12,789 bases of DNA from M55B174 sp964618065. Lineage in GTDB: Bacteria > Patescibacteriota > Minisyncoccia > CAIUEV01 > JAHKAQ01. The DNA lies in assembly GCA_964618065.1 (NCBI GenBank), contig CAZTZK010000039.1, positions 1 through 12,789 on the forward strand. The letters run 5' to 3'. Under the pieces are notes generated by a model that was given only the letters and a program-made list of their open reading frames with translations, was not told where the DNA came from and did not search any database. Of this stretch, positions 1 to 7,262 are shown in pieces; the first letter of the stretch is position 1; each line of letters opens with the position of its first letter. The position numbers and the translations under genes are program-made.

Positions 1-428
1 ATTTCTTTTTCTTTAAAAGAGCTAGGCCAAGAGACCTCTAAACGTACTGTTTTATAATCTGAAGGGTTATCGTCTTCGGGGAAAAGACCATCAGTTTCAT
101 CATCTGAATATTTAACCTCTGTAGAAACATTAAAAGAATAGCCTCCTTTTTCCACATTTCTGTTTTGAAGAAGATCTCCAGATGGTATTCCTCCTTCTGT
201 TCCAATCTTATCGTAAGCCATAGATTTTATATTTTCCATTTCTTCATTGGCTAAATAAAGTCCCATAGTTCTTAATTTAGAATCAGCTACAATTTTTCCC
301 GCCAAAATAATCATTCCATAGAAACTCAAAGTAACAATAAGAATAAGAAATACAGTAATCAGAGTTTCAATAACAGTGATTCCTTTAAAAACGGTAGATT
401 TTTTATTGCTTTTTTTCTCTTTTTTCAT
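1..428 (-). CDS. Type IV prepilin-like (pseudopilin) protein, 3' end missing
   Basis: Partial gene running off the window start; 142 codons are visible. It begins with a short basic leader (MKKEKKSNKKSTVFKG) ending in Gly16. Then comes ITVIE with Glu at +5 of the mature protein, followed by an unbroken hydrophobic helix (about residues 17-40). This is the class III signal cut and N-methylated by a PilD-type prepilin peptidase. After the helix, 'LANEEMENIKSMAYDKIG', 'GGIPSG', a 'DDETDG' stretch and 'DYKTVRLEVSW' give the pattern of PilV/GspI-like minor pilins common in Parcubacteria (from memory, not searched). It would sit in the inner membrane and enter or prime the pilus fibre. The ATG at 428 is set by an in-frame TGA nine bases upstream; the preceding GAGA is at best a weak ribosome site. 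It lies 43 bases after pilC and is probably co-transcribed. Major versus minor pilin cannot be decided without the C-terminus. Confidence 0.87.
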   Translation of the reverse strand, partial: MKKEKKSNKKSTVFKGITVIETLITVFLILIVTLSFYGMIILAGKIVADSKLRTMGLYLANEEMENIKSMAYDKIGTEGGIPSGDLLQNRNVEKGGYSFNVSTEVKYSDDETDGLFPEDDNPSDYKTVRLEVSWPSSFKEKE

Positions 429-471
429 TAATTCTCAAAAATAAATCTAAATGTCTCCAAAACTAATACTA

Positions 472-1695
472 TTAATCTATTTTATCCATAATAGAATACA
501 TCGGCTGCAACATGGAAATTGCAAAGAAACCAACAGCGCTTCCTATAAAAATCATTAAAACGGGCTCAATGATAGAGGCCATGTTTTTAGTTATTCCGTC
601 TACTTCTTGCTCATAAAAATCAGCCAATTGCTTTAGAATATTCACACTCATCCCCGTCCCTTCTCCCACTTTCATCATCTGGACAACTAAAGGAGGGAAA
701 ATATCCGGCCTTTCTTTTAAAATAGCATTTAAAGCAACTCCTTTTTTTACTTCTCCAGCAGCTTCTTCTATAGCTTTTGAATAATATATATTGCTTACTG
801 CCAAAGAAATAATTTTTAAAGCTTTAACTACTGGAACTCCCCCATCCAACATAGAAGAAAGAGTCCTGCAAAAACTAGCTGAGTTAACTTTTATAGTAAC
901 ACCTTTGATTATTGGAGCTTTTAAAGAAAACCAACTTATTGTATTTTTACCTGCCCTACTTTTTAAAAATAATCTTAAAATAAAAATAATCAAAACAACC
1001 CCTCCTAAAAATAGAAAGATATGGTTTTTCAAAAAATCACTAGCAAAAATTATTATTTTAGTAGCTAAAGGAAGATCAATTTCTAATTCGGAAAAAATCT
1101 TAGTAATTTTAGGGATCACAACTATCATCATAATAATGCCAATAGCAAAAGTGGCGGAAAGAACAACCCCCGGATAAATCATTGCCCCTTTAATTTTACT
1201 CTTTAAGTCGTGTTCCTTTTTAATTTGAACTGCTAGAAGATTTAAAGATTCTTCTAAATTTCCTAAAGTCTCACCTACTCTTACCATATTAATATAAATA
1301 AGAGAAAAAACATTGGGAAATTTTTCTAGAGATTCACAAAAAGGAACTCCCCTTTTTACATTTTTGGCAATTTTTTTCAAAACTTCTCTAAAATAAGGTG
1401 ATTTAACTTGTTCCGCCAACAAATTTATAGATGTGGGTAAGCTTATCCCCCCCTTAACCATAACAGCTAAATGGCGCGTAAACATAAGCTTATCAACTAA
1501 AGAAACACCTCTAAACAAAGAAAGGTTAGCAAAAAATTTAAATTTTTTCTTACCTTTATCTCTTTCTTCAATAAGAATAGGAAAAAATCCATCTTTTTTG
1601 AGATGCCAAACTAATTCTTTTTTATCTTTAGCTTCTAAAAAACCGGAGTTTTCTTCTCCTTTTAAATTTTTAGCCTCGTAATAATAAAAAGGCAT
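472..1695 (-). CDS. pilC: Type IV pilus assembly platform protein PilC (T2SSF family)
   Basis: Polytopic inner-membrane platform protein that couples the PilB ATPase to pilin insertion into the growing fibre. The 407 residues match the usual family length. Two T2SSF repeats are visible, about residues 70-194 and 273-396. Each has the 'F.R.L..M...G..' opening (FTRHLAVMVKGGISL; FCRTLSSMLDGGVPV) and a 'MV.VGE..G' element (MVRVGETLGNLEE; MMKVGEGTGMSVN). Membrane segments lie near 172-194, 225-244 and 376-398, the last in the conserved 'IEPVLMIFIG' context. The N-terminal 60 residues ('YYYEAKNLKGEENSG', then a Lys-rich stretch) are the usual cytoplasmic lead-in. No Shine-Dalgarno is seen before the ATG (upstream bases are TTTTCTTGG). 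It lies 56 bases after pilB, with a hairpin across the pilB stop in between. No pilT lies between pilB and pilC. A type II secretion GspF is the alternative, but the pilin-gene context favours PilC. Confidence 0.95.
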   Translation of the reverse strand: MPFYYYEAKNLKGEENSGFLEAKDKKELVWHLKKDGFFPILIEERDKGKKKFKFFANLSLFRGVSLVDKLMFTRHLAVMVKGGISLPTSINLLAEQVKSPYFREVLKKIAKNVKRGVPFCESLEKFPNVFSLIYINMVRVGETLGNLEESLNLLAVQIKKEHDLKSKIKGAMIYPGVVLSATFAIGIIMMIVVIPKITKIFSELEIDLPLATKIIIFASDFLKNHIFLFLGGVVLIIFILRLFLKSRAGKNTISWFSLKAPIIKGVTIKVNSASFCRTLSSMLDGGVPVVKALKIISLAVSNIYYSKAIEEAAGEVKKGVALNAILKERPDIFPPLVVQMMKVGEGTGMSVNILKQLADFYEQEVDGITKNMASIIEPVLMIFIGSAVGFFAISMLQPMYSIMDKID

Positions 1696-1735
1696 CCAAG
1701 AAAATAAATACTTTTTAAATTAAAATATAATCTTC

Positions 1736-1759
1736 CAAAAAGAATAAGTGCTTATTCTT
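1736..1759 (-). terminator. Hairpin overlapping the pilB stop codon; possible attenuator
   Basis: On the minus strand the end of pilB reads AAGAATAAG-CA-CTTATTCTT followed by TTTGG. The arms are perfect 9-base complements, but sterically only about 8 pairs with a 4-base loop can form. The TAA stop of pilB lies inside the left arm. The stem is AT-rich and the U-run is short, so termination would be weak. It could tune the pilB:pilC ratio or act as an RNA processing or stability element. That role is inferred from structure alone. Confidence 0.4.
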
Positions 1760-3497
1760 CGGCAGCTCTTAAAACTTCTTCCAAGGTGGTAATACCTAAA
1801 ACTGCTTTTAGAAAACCGTCCTCAAACATTTTTCTCATTCCTTTTTCGCGAACTCTATCTTCTATCTCATTGGCACTTTTTTCTTGAGTTATCATCTTGG
1901 ATATTTCATCGTCTACTTCAATTACTTCAAAAATTCCAAGTCTTCCTTTGTATCCACTTTGAACACAACGATCACAACCTTTACCTTCTTTAAAAGAGAT
2001 ATCTTTTAAAGAAGTAATATTTTTTAATTTCTCCGAAATCCGAGAGTCATTTTTTAAAAATTTATTTAGAGCTTCCATGTCTATCTTTTTTTCCAAAACC
2101 TTAGCTTGCTTTTCATCTAAATTATAAGAAGTAGCACAATAAGGACAAACTTTTCTGACAAGACGTTGAGCAATTACTAAATTCAAAGTAGAAGCTACTA
2201 AAAAAGGTTCTATGCCCATATCAATTAAACGAGGGAACGCTCCAGCGGCTGAATTGGTATGGACAGTAGAGAGAACTAAATGACCTGTCATCGCAGCATG
2301 AGCTGCAATTTCAGCGGTCTCAGTGTCTCTTATCTCTCCAACCATAATAATATCGGGGTCTTGTCTCAGTAAAGATCTTAATCCGGCTGAAAAAGTAAGG
2401 CCTATTTTAGCATTCACTTGAGTTTGATTAACTCCTGGCATTCTATATTCAATAGGGTCTTCAATGGTATTAATATTGACCTTCCGGGAATTCAAAAGAT
2501 CAATAATAGTATAAAGAGTAGTAGTTTTACCGCTTCCAGTAGGCCCAGAAACTAGGATCATTCCATTCGGTTTACGGATAGCCTCCTCTATAATTTCTAA
2601 ATCTCTCCCCTCTACACCTATTTGATTTAACGTAAGCCCCTTAGAAGATTCATCTAAAATTCTCATCACGACTTTCTCCCCTCCATAAACCGGAATCACA
2701 GAAACTCTAAAGGAAACATTTAAACTATCATCAACTATCTTAAAGCGACCATCCTGAGGTAAACGATGTTCATCAAGTTTTAAACTAGACAATACTTTAA
2801 GACGAGCAACAATAAAAGGTAATATTTTCTGAGGAAGTTCCATAATATCATGAAGAATCCCATCAATTCTGTAACGGACTATAACTCCTCCCTCTTTAGG
2901 TTCTACATGAATATCACTAGCTGACTGAAGAATGGCATGCTTAATAAGCGTATTTACAATTTTTATAACTGGTAAATCGGTGGCAATTTTTTCAAGATCC
3001 GTTTTGTCTTTATTTTTTACCAGGGCTGTCTGAAAATTTTTCTCAATAATCTCTCCAAATTCCATTTGCAGAGATTTTTGATACTGATTTAATACTTTTT
3101 GAATTGACTGTTTAGAGGTGAGACAGGGTATAATTTTAGATTCAGTCTTTTTTCTAATAAAATCTATTACCGGAAGATCATCAGGATCAATCATAGCTAC
3201 CTTCAATTTATCTTTATCTTTTTGAAAAGCTACTATGTTATTTTTTTTAGCGATTGATTCTGGAATAATTCTCAAAACATCTTTGGGAATAAAAATATTT
3301 TCTAAATTAACATATGGGATACCATTAACATAAGCATCCGCTTTTCTTAGTTGTTCGTCGGTAATTTTTTTTGAAGATACCAAAAAATCAGTCCATTTTT
3401 CTCCAGTAGTATTTTTTTGGGCTTCTTTTATATCTTTCTCCCCTACTAAATCTGAATCAAGTAAAAATTGAATTAGTTGCTGATCATTATTTTTCAT
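1752..3497 (-). CDS. pilB: Type IV pilus assembly ATPase PilB (GspE/PulE family)
   Basis: Cytoplasmic hexameric ATPase that drives pilus extension through PilC. The 581 residues are typical. Order of parts: an N-terminal MshEN-type region (about 5-140, with 'GIPYVNL' near 59), the N-terminal half of the ATPase (about 170-280, 'SDIHVEP' at 194-200), then the RecA-like core. Motifs seen: Walker A GPTGSGKTT (318-326, Lys324), Asp box 'TIEDPIE' (344-350), Walker B region 'DPDIIMVGEIRD' (Glu388), His box 'STVHTN' (410-415), and zinc ligands C451-x2-C454 and C508-x2-C511. The MshEN core motif 'RLG..L...G.I' is replaced by 'KWTDFLVSSKKIT', so canonical c-di-GMP binding is doubtful. No Shine-Dalgarno lies within 15 bases of the ATG; a GAGG is about 28 bases upstream, too far to act. 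The gene is divergent from the unknown membrane protein at 3707 and heads the pilB-pilC-pilin cluster. GspE is the alternative; the gene order does not separate them absolutely. Confidence 0.95.
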   Translation of the reverse strand: MKNNDQQLIQFLLDSDLVGEKDIKEAQKNTTGEKWTDFLVSSKKITDEQLRKADAYVNGIPYVNLENIFIPKDVLRIIPESIAKKNNIVAFQKDKDKLKVAMIDPDDLPVIDFIRKKTESKIIPCLTSKQSIQKVLNQYQKSLQMEFGEIIEKNFQTALVKNKDKTDLEKIATDLPVIKIVNTLIKHAILQSASDIHVEPKEGGVIVRYRIDGILHDIMELPQKILPFIVARLKVLSSLKLDEHRLPQDGRFKIVDDSLNVSFRVSVIPVYGGEKVVMRILDESSKGLTLNQIGVEGRDLEIIEEAIRKPNGMILVSGPTGSGKTTTLYTIIDLLNSRKVNINTIEDPIEYRMPGVNQTQVNAKIGLTFSAGLRSLLRQDPDIIMVGEIRDTETAEIAAHAAMTGHLVLSTVHTNSAAGAFPRLIDMGIEPFLVASTLNLVIAQRLVRKVCPYCATSYNLDEKQAKVLEKKIDMEALNKFLKNDSRISEKLKNITSLKDISFKEGKGCDRCVQSGYKGRLGIFEVIEVDDEISKMITQEKSANEIEDRVREKGMRKMFEDGFLKAVLGITTLEEVLRAAEE

Positions 3498-3596
3498 TTT
3501 TGTTTTTGTAATTTTTTCTTTTTCCTCGTTCTTTATAAAAATAATAACACATTATTAATTTAATCTCTAGCTCTAGCCTAAAACAAAAATAATATG

Positions 3597-3602
3597 TATA
3601 AT
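3597..3602 (+). promoter_or_regulatory. Possible -10 box (TATAAT) for the gene at 3707
   Basis: A perfect TATAAT, preceded by TG, lies in the 209-base gap between divergent pilB and the plus-strand gene. The matching -35 region is poor. An alternative is TTGATA at 3647-3652 with a weak AT-rich -10 near 3670-3676. The same gap holds the short inverted repeat AATAAT-AACAC-ATTATT (about 3540-3556), which could be an operator on the pilB side. No clear minus-strand promoter was found. Confidence 0.3.
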
Positions 3603-3706
3603 AGAAAAAGATTTCTAAACTTAATTCTGAAATCATTTTTTGTCGTTTGATATTTACATTTTTGATCCAATAAATAAAAACAAAATAGGAAAATAATTAA
3701 ATTTCT

Positions 3707-4912
3707 ATGGATAATAAAATTCCGTCTAGGACTTCATTACAAAAAACTCATTTTGCTCCGGTTGATCCGGCCTTTCGTCCTAAAAAACCTTCCAAGGATG
3801 GAACTCTCCCAAAACCGGGAGAAGATTCCAATCAACACGACTATCCGTCAAGTTTTTATCCTGCCGTGAGCCAAGAAGGTTCGGAACAAAAAAATTTAAC
3901 AGAGGGGAAAACTGTTCCAGAAAATTCTGAAAAAGCTGTCCCCGAAAACCTACCGAAAAATCCAACTAATCATAATGCAGTCCAACATACTTCGTCTGAT
4001 GTAAAATCAGAAGAGTCCGCAACGGATCAATCAGACAATGGGTTATTAAATTTAAAAGAATTTCCAGATTTAAAAGACTCTCAAAAAAATGATTCTGAGA
4101 CAAAAAAAATTCTTACTATAGGAGGAATCATTGCTAGCGTTATTATTCTAACAGCGGGTATTCTCTTTCTGGTGGCCGGTGGGAAAAAGGAAGAGAATGA
4201 AGAACCTAAAACACCTGCAACTGAAGATGACGCTGCTCAAAAAGCTGCTTTAGAAAAAATAAAGACTGAAGCAGAGAAAACTGAAGAAGATAAAGAAGAA
4301 AATAAAATTTCTGAAAAAGACACTAAAACTCAAAAGTACCTTACAGCTACAAATAATATTAACTTGATAGAAGAGATAGAAAATTCTTTCTCAAAAATTC
4401 GCGAGGAAAATAGTCAAGAAGAAATCAGGATAATCTTCCAGAATGAGAATGAAGAACCTCTCAGTTTAAAAAATCTAACAGAAAAATTAGGAGTTTTTAT
4501 TCCTGATTATGTAGCTGAGATTCTTGATCCTGATTATTATTTTTTTCTGGCGAATATCCCAGCTAACAGTACACCTAAAGCTTCTATTATTTTAGAATCA
4601 AAATTTTCTGATTATAAAAAAACGGAAGAAGTTCTTCAACGCTGGGAGAAATATTTGGTACAAGATCTAAAAAACTTTATTTTCTTAGGCGAGGATGCCG
4701 ATTTCTTTAATAATTTTATAAAAGAATCGGAAATTTATTCATTGGATTTTTACTCTAGCGAAAAATACCCCGGAGGACGTTATCAAAATTTTCTTAAAGA
4801 TGGTTCTATTTCTTTAAACTACCTTGTAATGCAAGATAAGATTATAATAGCTAACAGTTTTGAAGCTTTTGAAAAAATCATTCGCCATGTTGAATTAGAC
4901 GAAAATCTTTAA
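3707..4912 (+). CDS. Bitopic membrane protein of unknown function, divergent from pilB
   Basis: Not recognised. The 401 residues divide into four parts. Residues 1-134 are a polar, Pro/Lys/Ser/Glu-rich and probably disordered N-terminus. Residues 135-158 form one membrane helix (ILTIGGIIASVIIL...). Residues 160-215 are an acidic, Lys/Glu-rich linker, partly coiled coil (EKIKTEAEKTEEDKEE). Residues 216-401 are a folded domain. Lysines before the helix and acidic residues after it predict N-inside, C-outside. In the outer domain 'DYYFFLANIP', 'RWEKYLVQDL' and 'LNYLVMQDKIIIANSFEAFEKII' (the last of 23 residues, starting near 369) recall a domain I associate with CPR envelope proteins; I cannot verify this. 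The AGGA at 3687-3690 is 16 bases from the ATG, too far for a normal Shine-Dalgarno. It is divergent from pilB, so a pilus-linked role is possible but rests on position only. A strong terminator follows directly. Confidence 0.83.
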   Translation: MDNKIPSRTSLQKTHFAPVDPAFRPKKPSKDGTLPKPGEDSNQHDYPSSFYPAVSQEGSEQKNLTEGKTVPENSEKAVPENLPKNPTNHNAVQHTSSDVKSEESATDQSDNGLLNLKEFPDLKDSQKNDSETKKILTIGGIIASVIILTAGILFLVAGGKKEENEEPKTPATEDDAAQKAALEKIKTEAEKTEEDKEENKISEKDTKTQKYLTATNNINLIEEIENSFSKIREENSQEEIRIIFQNENEEPLSLKNLTEKLGVFIPDYVAEILDPDYYFFLANIPANSTPKASIILESKFSDYKKTEEVLQRWEKYLVQDLKNFIFLGEDADFFNNFIKESEIYSLDFYSSEKYPGGRYQNFLKDGSISLNYLVMQDKIIIANSFEAFEKIIRHVELDENL

Positions 4913-4924
4913 GAGATAAAAAAT

Positions 4925-4971
4925 AAACCAGATTTTAATTTTTTGTATCACAGAAAATTAAAATCTGGTTT
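4925..4971. terminator. Strong bidirectional intrinsic terminator between convergent genes
   Basis: A perfect 18-base inverted repeat (AAACCAGATTTTAATTTT at 4925-4942, its complement at 4954-4971) with an 11-base loop. On the plus strand TTACTTTTT follows; on the minus strand TATTTTTTATC follows. It sits between the stop of the 401-residue gene (+) and the stop of the 69-residue gene (-), so it can end both transcripts. Confidence 0.9.
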
Positions 4972-4989
4972 TTACTTTTTAGACATCTT

Positions 4990-5199
4990 CTATCTTCTAT
5001 TTATTCTCTTCTCAAGATTAATTTCTAAAACCTTTTTTAACTCTAAGAAAGATGTAAGTTCTTCTTCATCTTTTTCATTTCTTATTCTTTTTCTTTCCAA
5101 ATCTTCTATCTGAGTCTTAATCTCGGCAATCAGATAGAGAAATTCTCTTGGAAGAAGATCTTTTGTTCTTTGTCCTAAAGATGTCCTTTTTGCTTCCAT
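4990..5199 (-). CDS. Small charged helical (coiled-coil) protein, unknown function
   Basis: A 69-residue protein with no family I recognise. After a short basic N-terminus (MEAKRTSLGQRTKDLLP) it is predicted to be one long helix. About residues 19-66 carry Leu/Ile at heptad-like spacing and many Glu, Lys and Arg (LIAEIKTQIEDLERKRIRNEKDEEEL). There is no signal peptide, membrane segment or cysteine. Reality as a gene is well supported: AGGAGG lies six bases before the ATG, the best Shine-Dalgarno in the window; a promoter with perfect TTGACA lies just upstream; a strong terminator lies just downstream. It is therefore a single-gene unit, insulated from groEL by the groEL terminator. The expression signals suggest abundant synthesis. 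Possible roles are a small regulatory, ribosome-associated or nucleoid-associated coiled coil; none can be chosen from sequence. Confidence 0.85.
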   Translation of the reverse strand: MEAKRTSLGQRTKDLLPREFLYLIAEIKTQIEDLERKRIRNEKDEEELTSFLELKKVLEINLEKRINRR

Positions 5200-5204
5200 T
5201 ATTT

Positions 5205-5210
5205 CCTCCT
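5205..5210 (-). promoter_or_regulatory. Consensus Shine-Dalgarno AGGAGG
   Basis: The minus strand reads AAAAAAGGAGGAAATAATG, giving a full AGGAGG with a six-base spacer to the ATG at 5199. It fixes the start of the 69-residue gene. It stands out because pilB, pilC, groEL, the sugar transferase, the second glycosyltransferase and the Wzz-like gene have no comparable site. Confidence 0.9.
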
Positions 5211-5247
5211 TTTTTGAATTTTAATTTTTCTAAAGTACAATAAATTT

Positions 5248-5275
5248 ATTTAAACAAAAAAATAATATTTGTCAA
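5248..5275 (-). promoter_or_regulatory. Promoter of the 69-residue protein gene
   Basis: Minus strand: perfect -35 TTGACA (5270-5275), 16-base spacer, -10 TTAAAT (5248-5253) preceded by TGT as in an extended -10. Transcription would start near 5241, leaving a leader of about 40 bases that carries the Shine-Dalgarno. It lies downstream of the groEL terminator, so the gene is predicted to be transcribed independently. Confidence 0.65.
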
Positions 5276-5284
5276 AAATTAATG

Positions 5285-5321
5285 ACAATAAAAATAAAAG
5301 GCGGAAAAGTATCCGCCTTTT
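5285..5321 (-). terminator. groEL intrinsic terminator
   Basis: Minus strand AAAAGGCGGA, loop TACTTT, TCCGCCTTTT (stem 5296-5321), then ATTTTTATT. This is a perfect 10-base stem with a GC core, 37 bases after the groEL stop. The flanking A-runs could let it work weakly on the other strand as well. Confidence 0.9.
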
Positions 5322-5358
5322 ATAGTATAGCAATAAGCTATTCAGAAAATATTAGGAT

Positions 5359-7020
5359 TTACATCATGCCACCGCCCATGCCCATACCCATACCACCGCC
5401 CATACCAGCAGCTGCACCTGGATCATAAGCGGAAGAACCGTTTTGCTTTTCAGGAAGATCTGTAACAACTGCTTCCGTGGTTAGAATCATAGAGGCTACT
5501 GAAGCGGCATTTTCTACAGCTAAACGAGTCACTTTTGCCGGATCAATTATCCCTGCTGCTGATAAATTTTCGTATTTATCGGTAGCAGCGTTATAGCCAA
5601 TATCTCCTGTCATTTTAGAGACTTTTTCAACAATAACTGACCCTTCTTTCCCAGCGTTAATAGCAATCTGTCTTAGTGGTTCTTCTAAGGATCTTCTAAG
5701 GATATCTAGGCCTACTTTTTCATCTCCTTTAATGTTTGCTTTATCTAGGGCTTTAATTGTTCTTATCAAGGCTACGCCACCGCCAGGAACAACTCCTTCG
5801 CCTACTGCTGCTTTAGTAGCTTCTAGGGCATCTTCTACCCGATGTTGCTTTTCTTTCTGCTCAACTTCAGTAGCTGCTCCTACTTTCAAAACTGCTACTC
5901 CGCCGGAAAGTTTCGCTAATCTTTCTTCTAATTTTTCTCTGTCAAAATCAGAATCGCTTTCTTCAATTTGCCTTTTAACGTTAGCAATTCTATCTTGAAC
6001 AACTGTTTTTTTACCATTGCCGGAGATAATAGTAGTATTTTCTTTTGTAGAGACTATTTTACTGCAAGTGCCTAACATACCTAATTCTGCTTTCTCCAAT
6101 TTTAATCCTCTCTCTTCACTAATAAGAGTTCCACCGGTAAGAATCGCAATATCTTCTAGCATCTCTTTGCGACTATCACCAAATCCAGGTGCTTTAACTC
6201 CTAAAGCATTAAAGGTACCTTTTAGTTTATTAACAACCAAAGTAGCTAGAGCTTCACCTTCAATGTCTTCAGCTATAATAGCAATATCTTTTTTCCCAGA
6301 TTGAGTTATTTTTTCAAGCAAAGGAAGAATCTCATTAATAGAAGCTATTTTTTTATCAGTAATTAGAATCACCGGATCCTTAAGTTCTGCTTCCATACTA
6401 TCCGTATCAGTCACCATATAAGGCGAAACATAGCCTTTATCAAATTGCATTCCTTTAACAATCTCTTTATCCAAACCAAAAGTTTGGGATTCTTCTACAG
6501 TAATAACTCCGTCACTCCCTACTTCTTCCATGGCATCAGCAATGATTTTACCTACTTCTTCATCCTGAGCAGAAATTGTAGCTACCTGAGCTCTTTCTGC
6601 TTTATTTTTAATCGGTTTAGCCATCTTTTTCAATTCAGCAACAATTAATTCTATTCCTTTACTTATTCCTTTCTTGACTGCAATAGGGTTAGCACCGGCT
6701 GTGATATTCTTCATTCCTTCTTTAGTTATTTTTTGAGCTAACAAGGAAGCAGTGGTAGTTCCATCTCCTGCGTTGTCTCCTGTTTTACTTGCTACTTCTT
6801 TAACTAATTCAGCCCCGATATTTTCAAACTTTTCTTCCAATTCTATTTCTTTAGCAATAGTTACTCCATCATTAGTAATAGTTGGAGAACCAAATCCCTT
6901 ATCTAAAACAACATTGCGTCCCTTAGGACCAAGGGTAACTTTTACTGTGTTTACTACTTTATCAATCCCTGAAAGTAGCTTCTGACGAGCTTTCTCGTCA
7001 AATTTTATTTGTTTAGCCAT
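5359..7020 (-). CDS. groEL: Chaperonin GroEL (Cpn60, Hsp60)
   Basis: Cytoplasmic ATP-dependent folding chaperonin forming 7-membered rings. The 553 residues cover the whole family. The equatorial ATP site shows 'TLGPKGRNV' (29-37), 'NDGVTIAKEI' (50-59) and 'GDGTTT' (85-90). Asp397 in 'VEDALEATKA' matches the catalytic aspartate. The chaperonin signature is at 404-415, AAVGEGVVPGGG, with Gly407 where Asp, Glu or Gln is usual. The C-terminus ends in the flexible Gly-Met tail (GMGGGMGMGMGGGMM). No groES precedes it: upstream is only a 242-base intergenic region, so the co-chaperonin must be elsewhere or absent. A promoter overlapping a CIRCE operator implies HrcA control and heat-shock induction. 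No Shine-Dalgarno is seen (AATAACGAATAAAAA before the ATG), which is odd for so highly expressed a gene. Its own terminator follows, so it is monocistronic. Confidence 0.99.
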   Translation of the reverse strand: MAKQIKFDEKARQKLLSGIDKVVNTVKVTLGPKGRNVVLDKGFGSPTITNDGVTIAKEIELEEKFENIGAELVKEVASKTGDNAGDGTTTASLLAQKITKEGMKNITAGANPIAVKKGISKGIELIVAELKKMAKPIKNKAERAQVATISAQDEEVGKIIADAMEEVGSDGVITVEESQTFGLDKEIVKGMQFDKGYVSPYMVTDTDSMEAELKDPVILITDKKIASINEILPLLEKITQSGKKDIAIIAEDIEGEALATLVVNKLKGTFNALGVKAPGFGDSRKEMLEDIAILTGGTLISEERGLKLEKAELGMLGTCSKIVSTKENTTIISGNGKKTVVQDRIANVKRQIEESDSDFDREKLEERLAKLSGGVAVLKVGAATEVEQKEKQHRVEDALEATKAAVGEGVVPGGGVALIRTIKALDKANIKGDEKVGLDILRRSLEEPLRQIAINAGKEGSVIVEKVSKMTGDIGYNAATDKYENLSAAGIIDPAKVTRLAVENAASVASMILTTEAVVTDLPEKQNGSSAYDPGAAAGMGGGMGMGMGGGMM

Positions 7021-7075
7021 TTTTTATTCGTTATTAATTATTAAGATAAACTAAAATTATTTTGGAGTGATATTA

Positions 7076-7104
7076 AATATATAAAATAAACTAGCACTCG
7101 TCAA
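7076..7104 (-). promoter_or_regulatory. groEL promoter (sigma-70 type)
   Basis: Minus strand: -35 TTGACG (7099-7104), exactly 17 bases, -10 TATATT (7076-7081); each hexamer matches consensus at 5 of 6. Transcription would start near 7069, giving a leader of about 50 bases. The -35 lies inside the CIRCE operator, so bound HrcA would block polymerase directly. Confidence 0.85.
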
Positions 7105-7117
7105 GTGGGAGTGCTAA
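7091..7117. promoter_or_regulatory. CIRCE operator (HrcA binding site)
   Basis: CTAGCACTC-N9-GAGTGCTAA, against the known consensus TTAGCACTC-N9-GAGTGCTAA; only the first base differs. This is the established binding site of the heat-shock repressor HrcA. It lies 71 to 97 bases before the groEL ATG and overlaps the groEL -35. The hrcA gene is not in this window. Confidence 0.97.
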
Positions 7118-7262
7118 ATAAATTGTTGAAACCTTTTATTCCCTCAAGTCAGAAAAATTTAGGTCCAGAGTTATATAAGAAGTATTTATTAAAGATGCCC
7201 CCTTTACAATGCTATAAGGAAATAAATAAACTTTTTTCCCTAATTGTTAGCAAAAGTCAAAA

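Noticed and set aside
791..1177. Plus-strand 128-codon frame opposite pilC
   Set aside because: Antisense to a clear PilC. Its hydrophobic content mirrors the membrane helices of PilC, and there is no independent support.
5732..6985. Several plus-strand open frames opposite groEL
   Set aside because: They are antisense shadows of a fully conserved GroEL, with low-complexity Ser/Pro/Thr content and no start signals.
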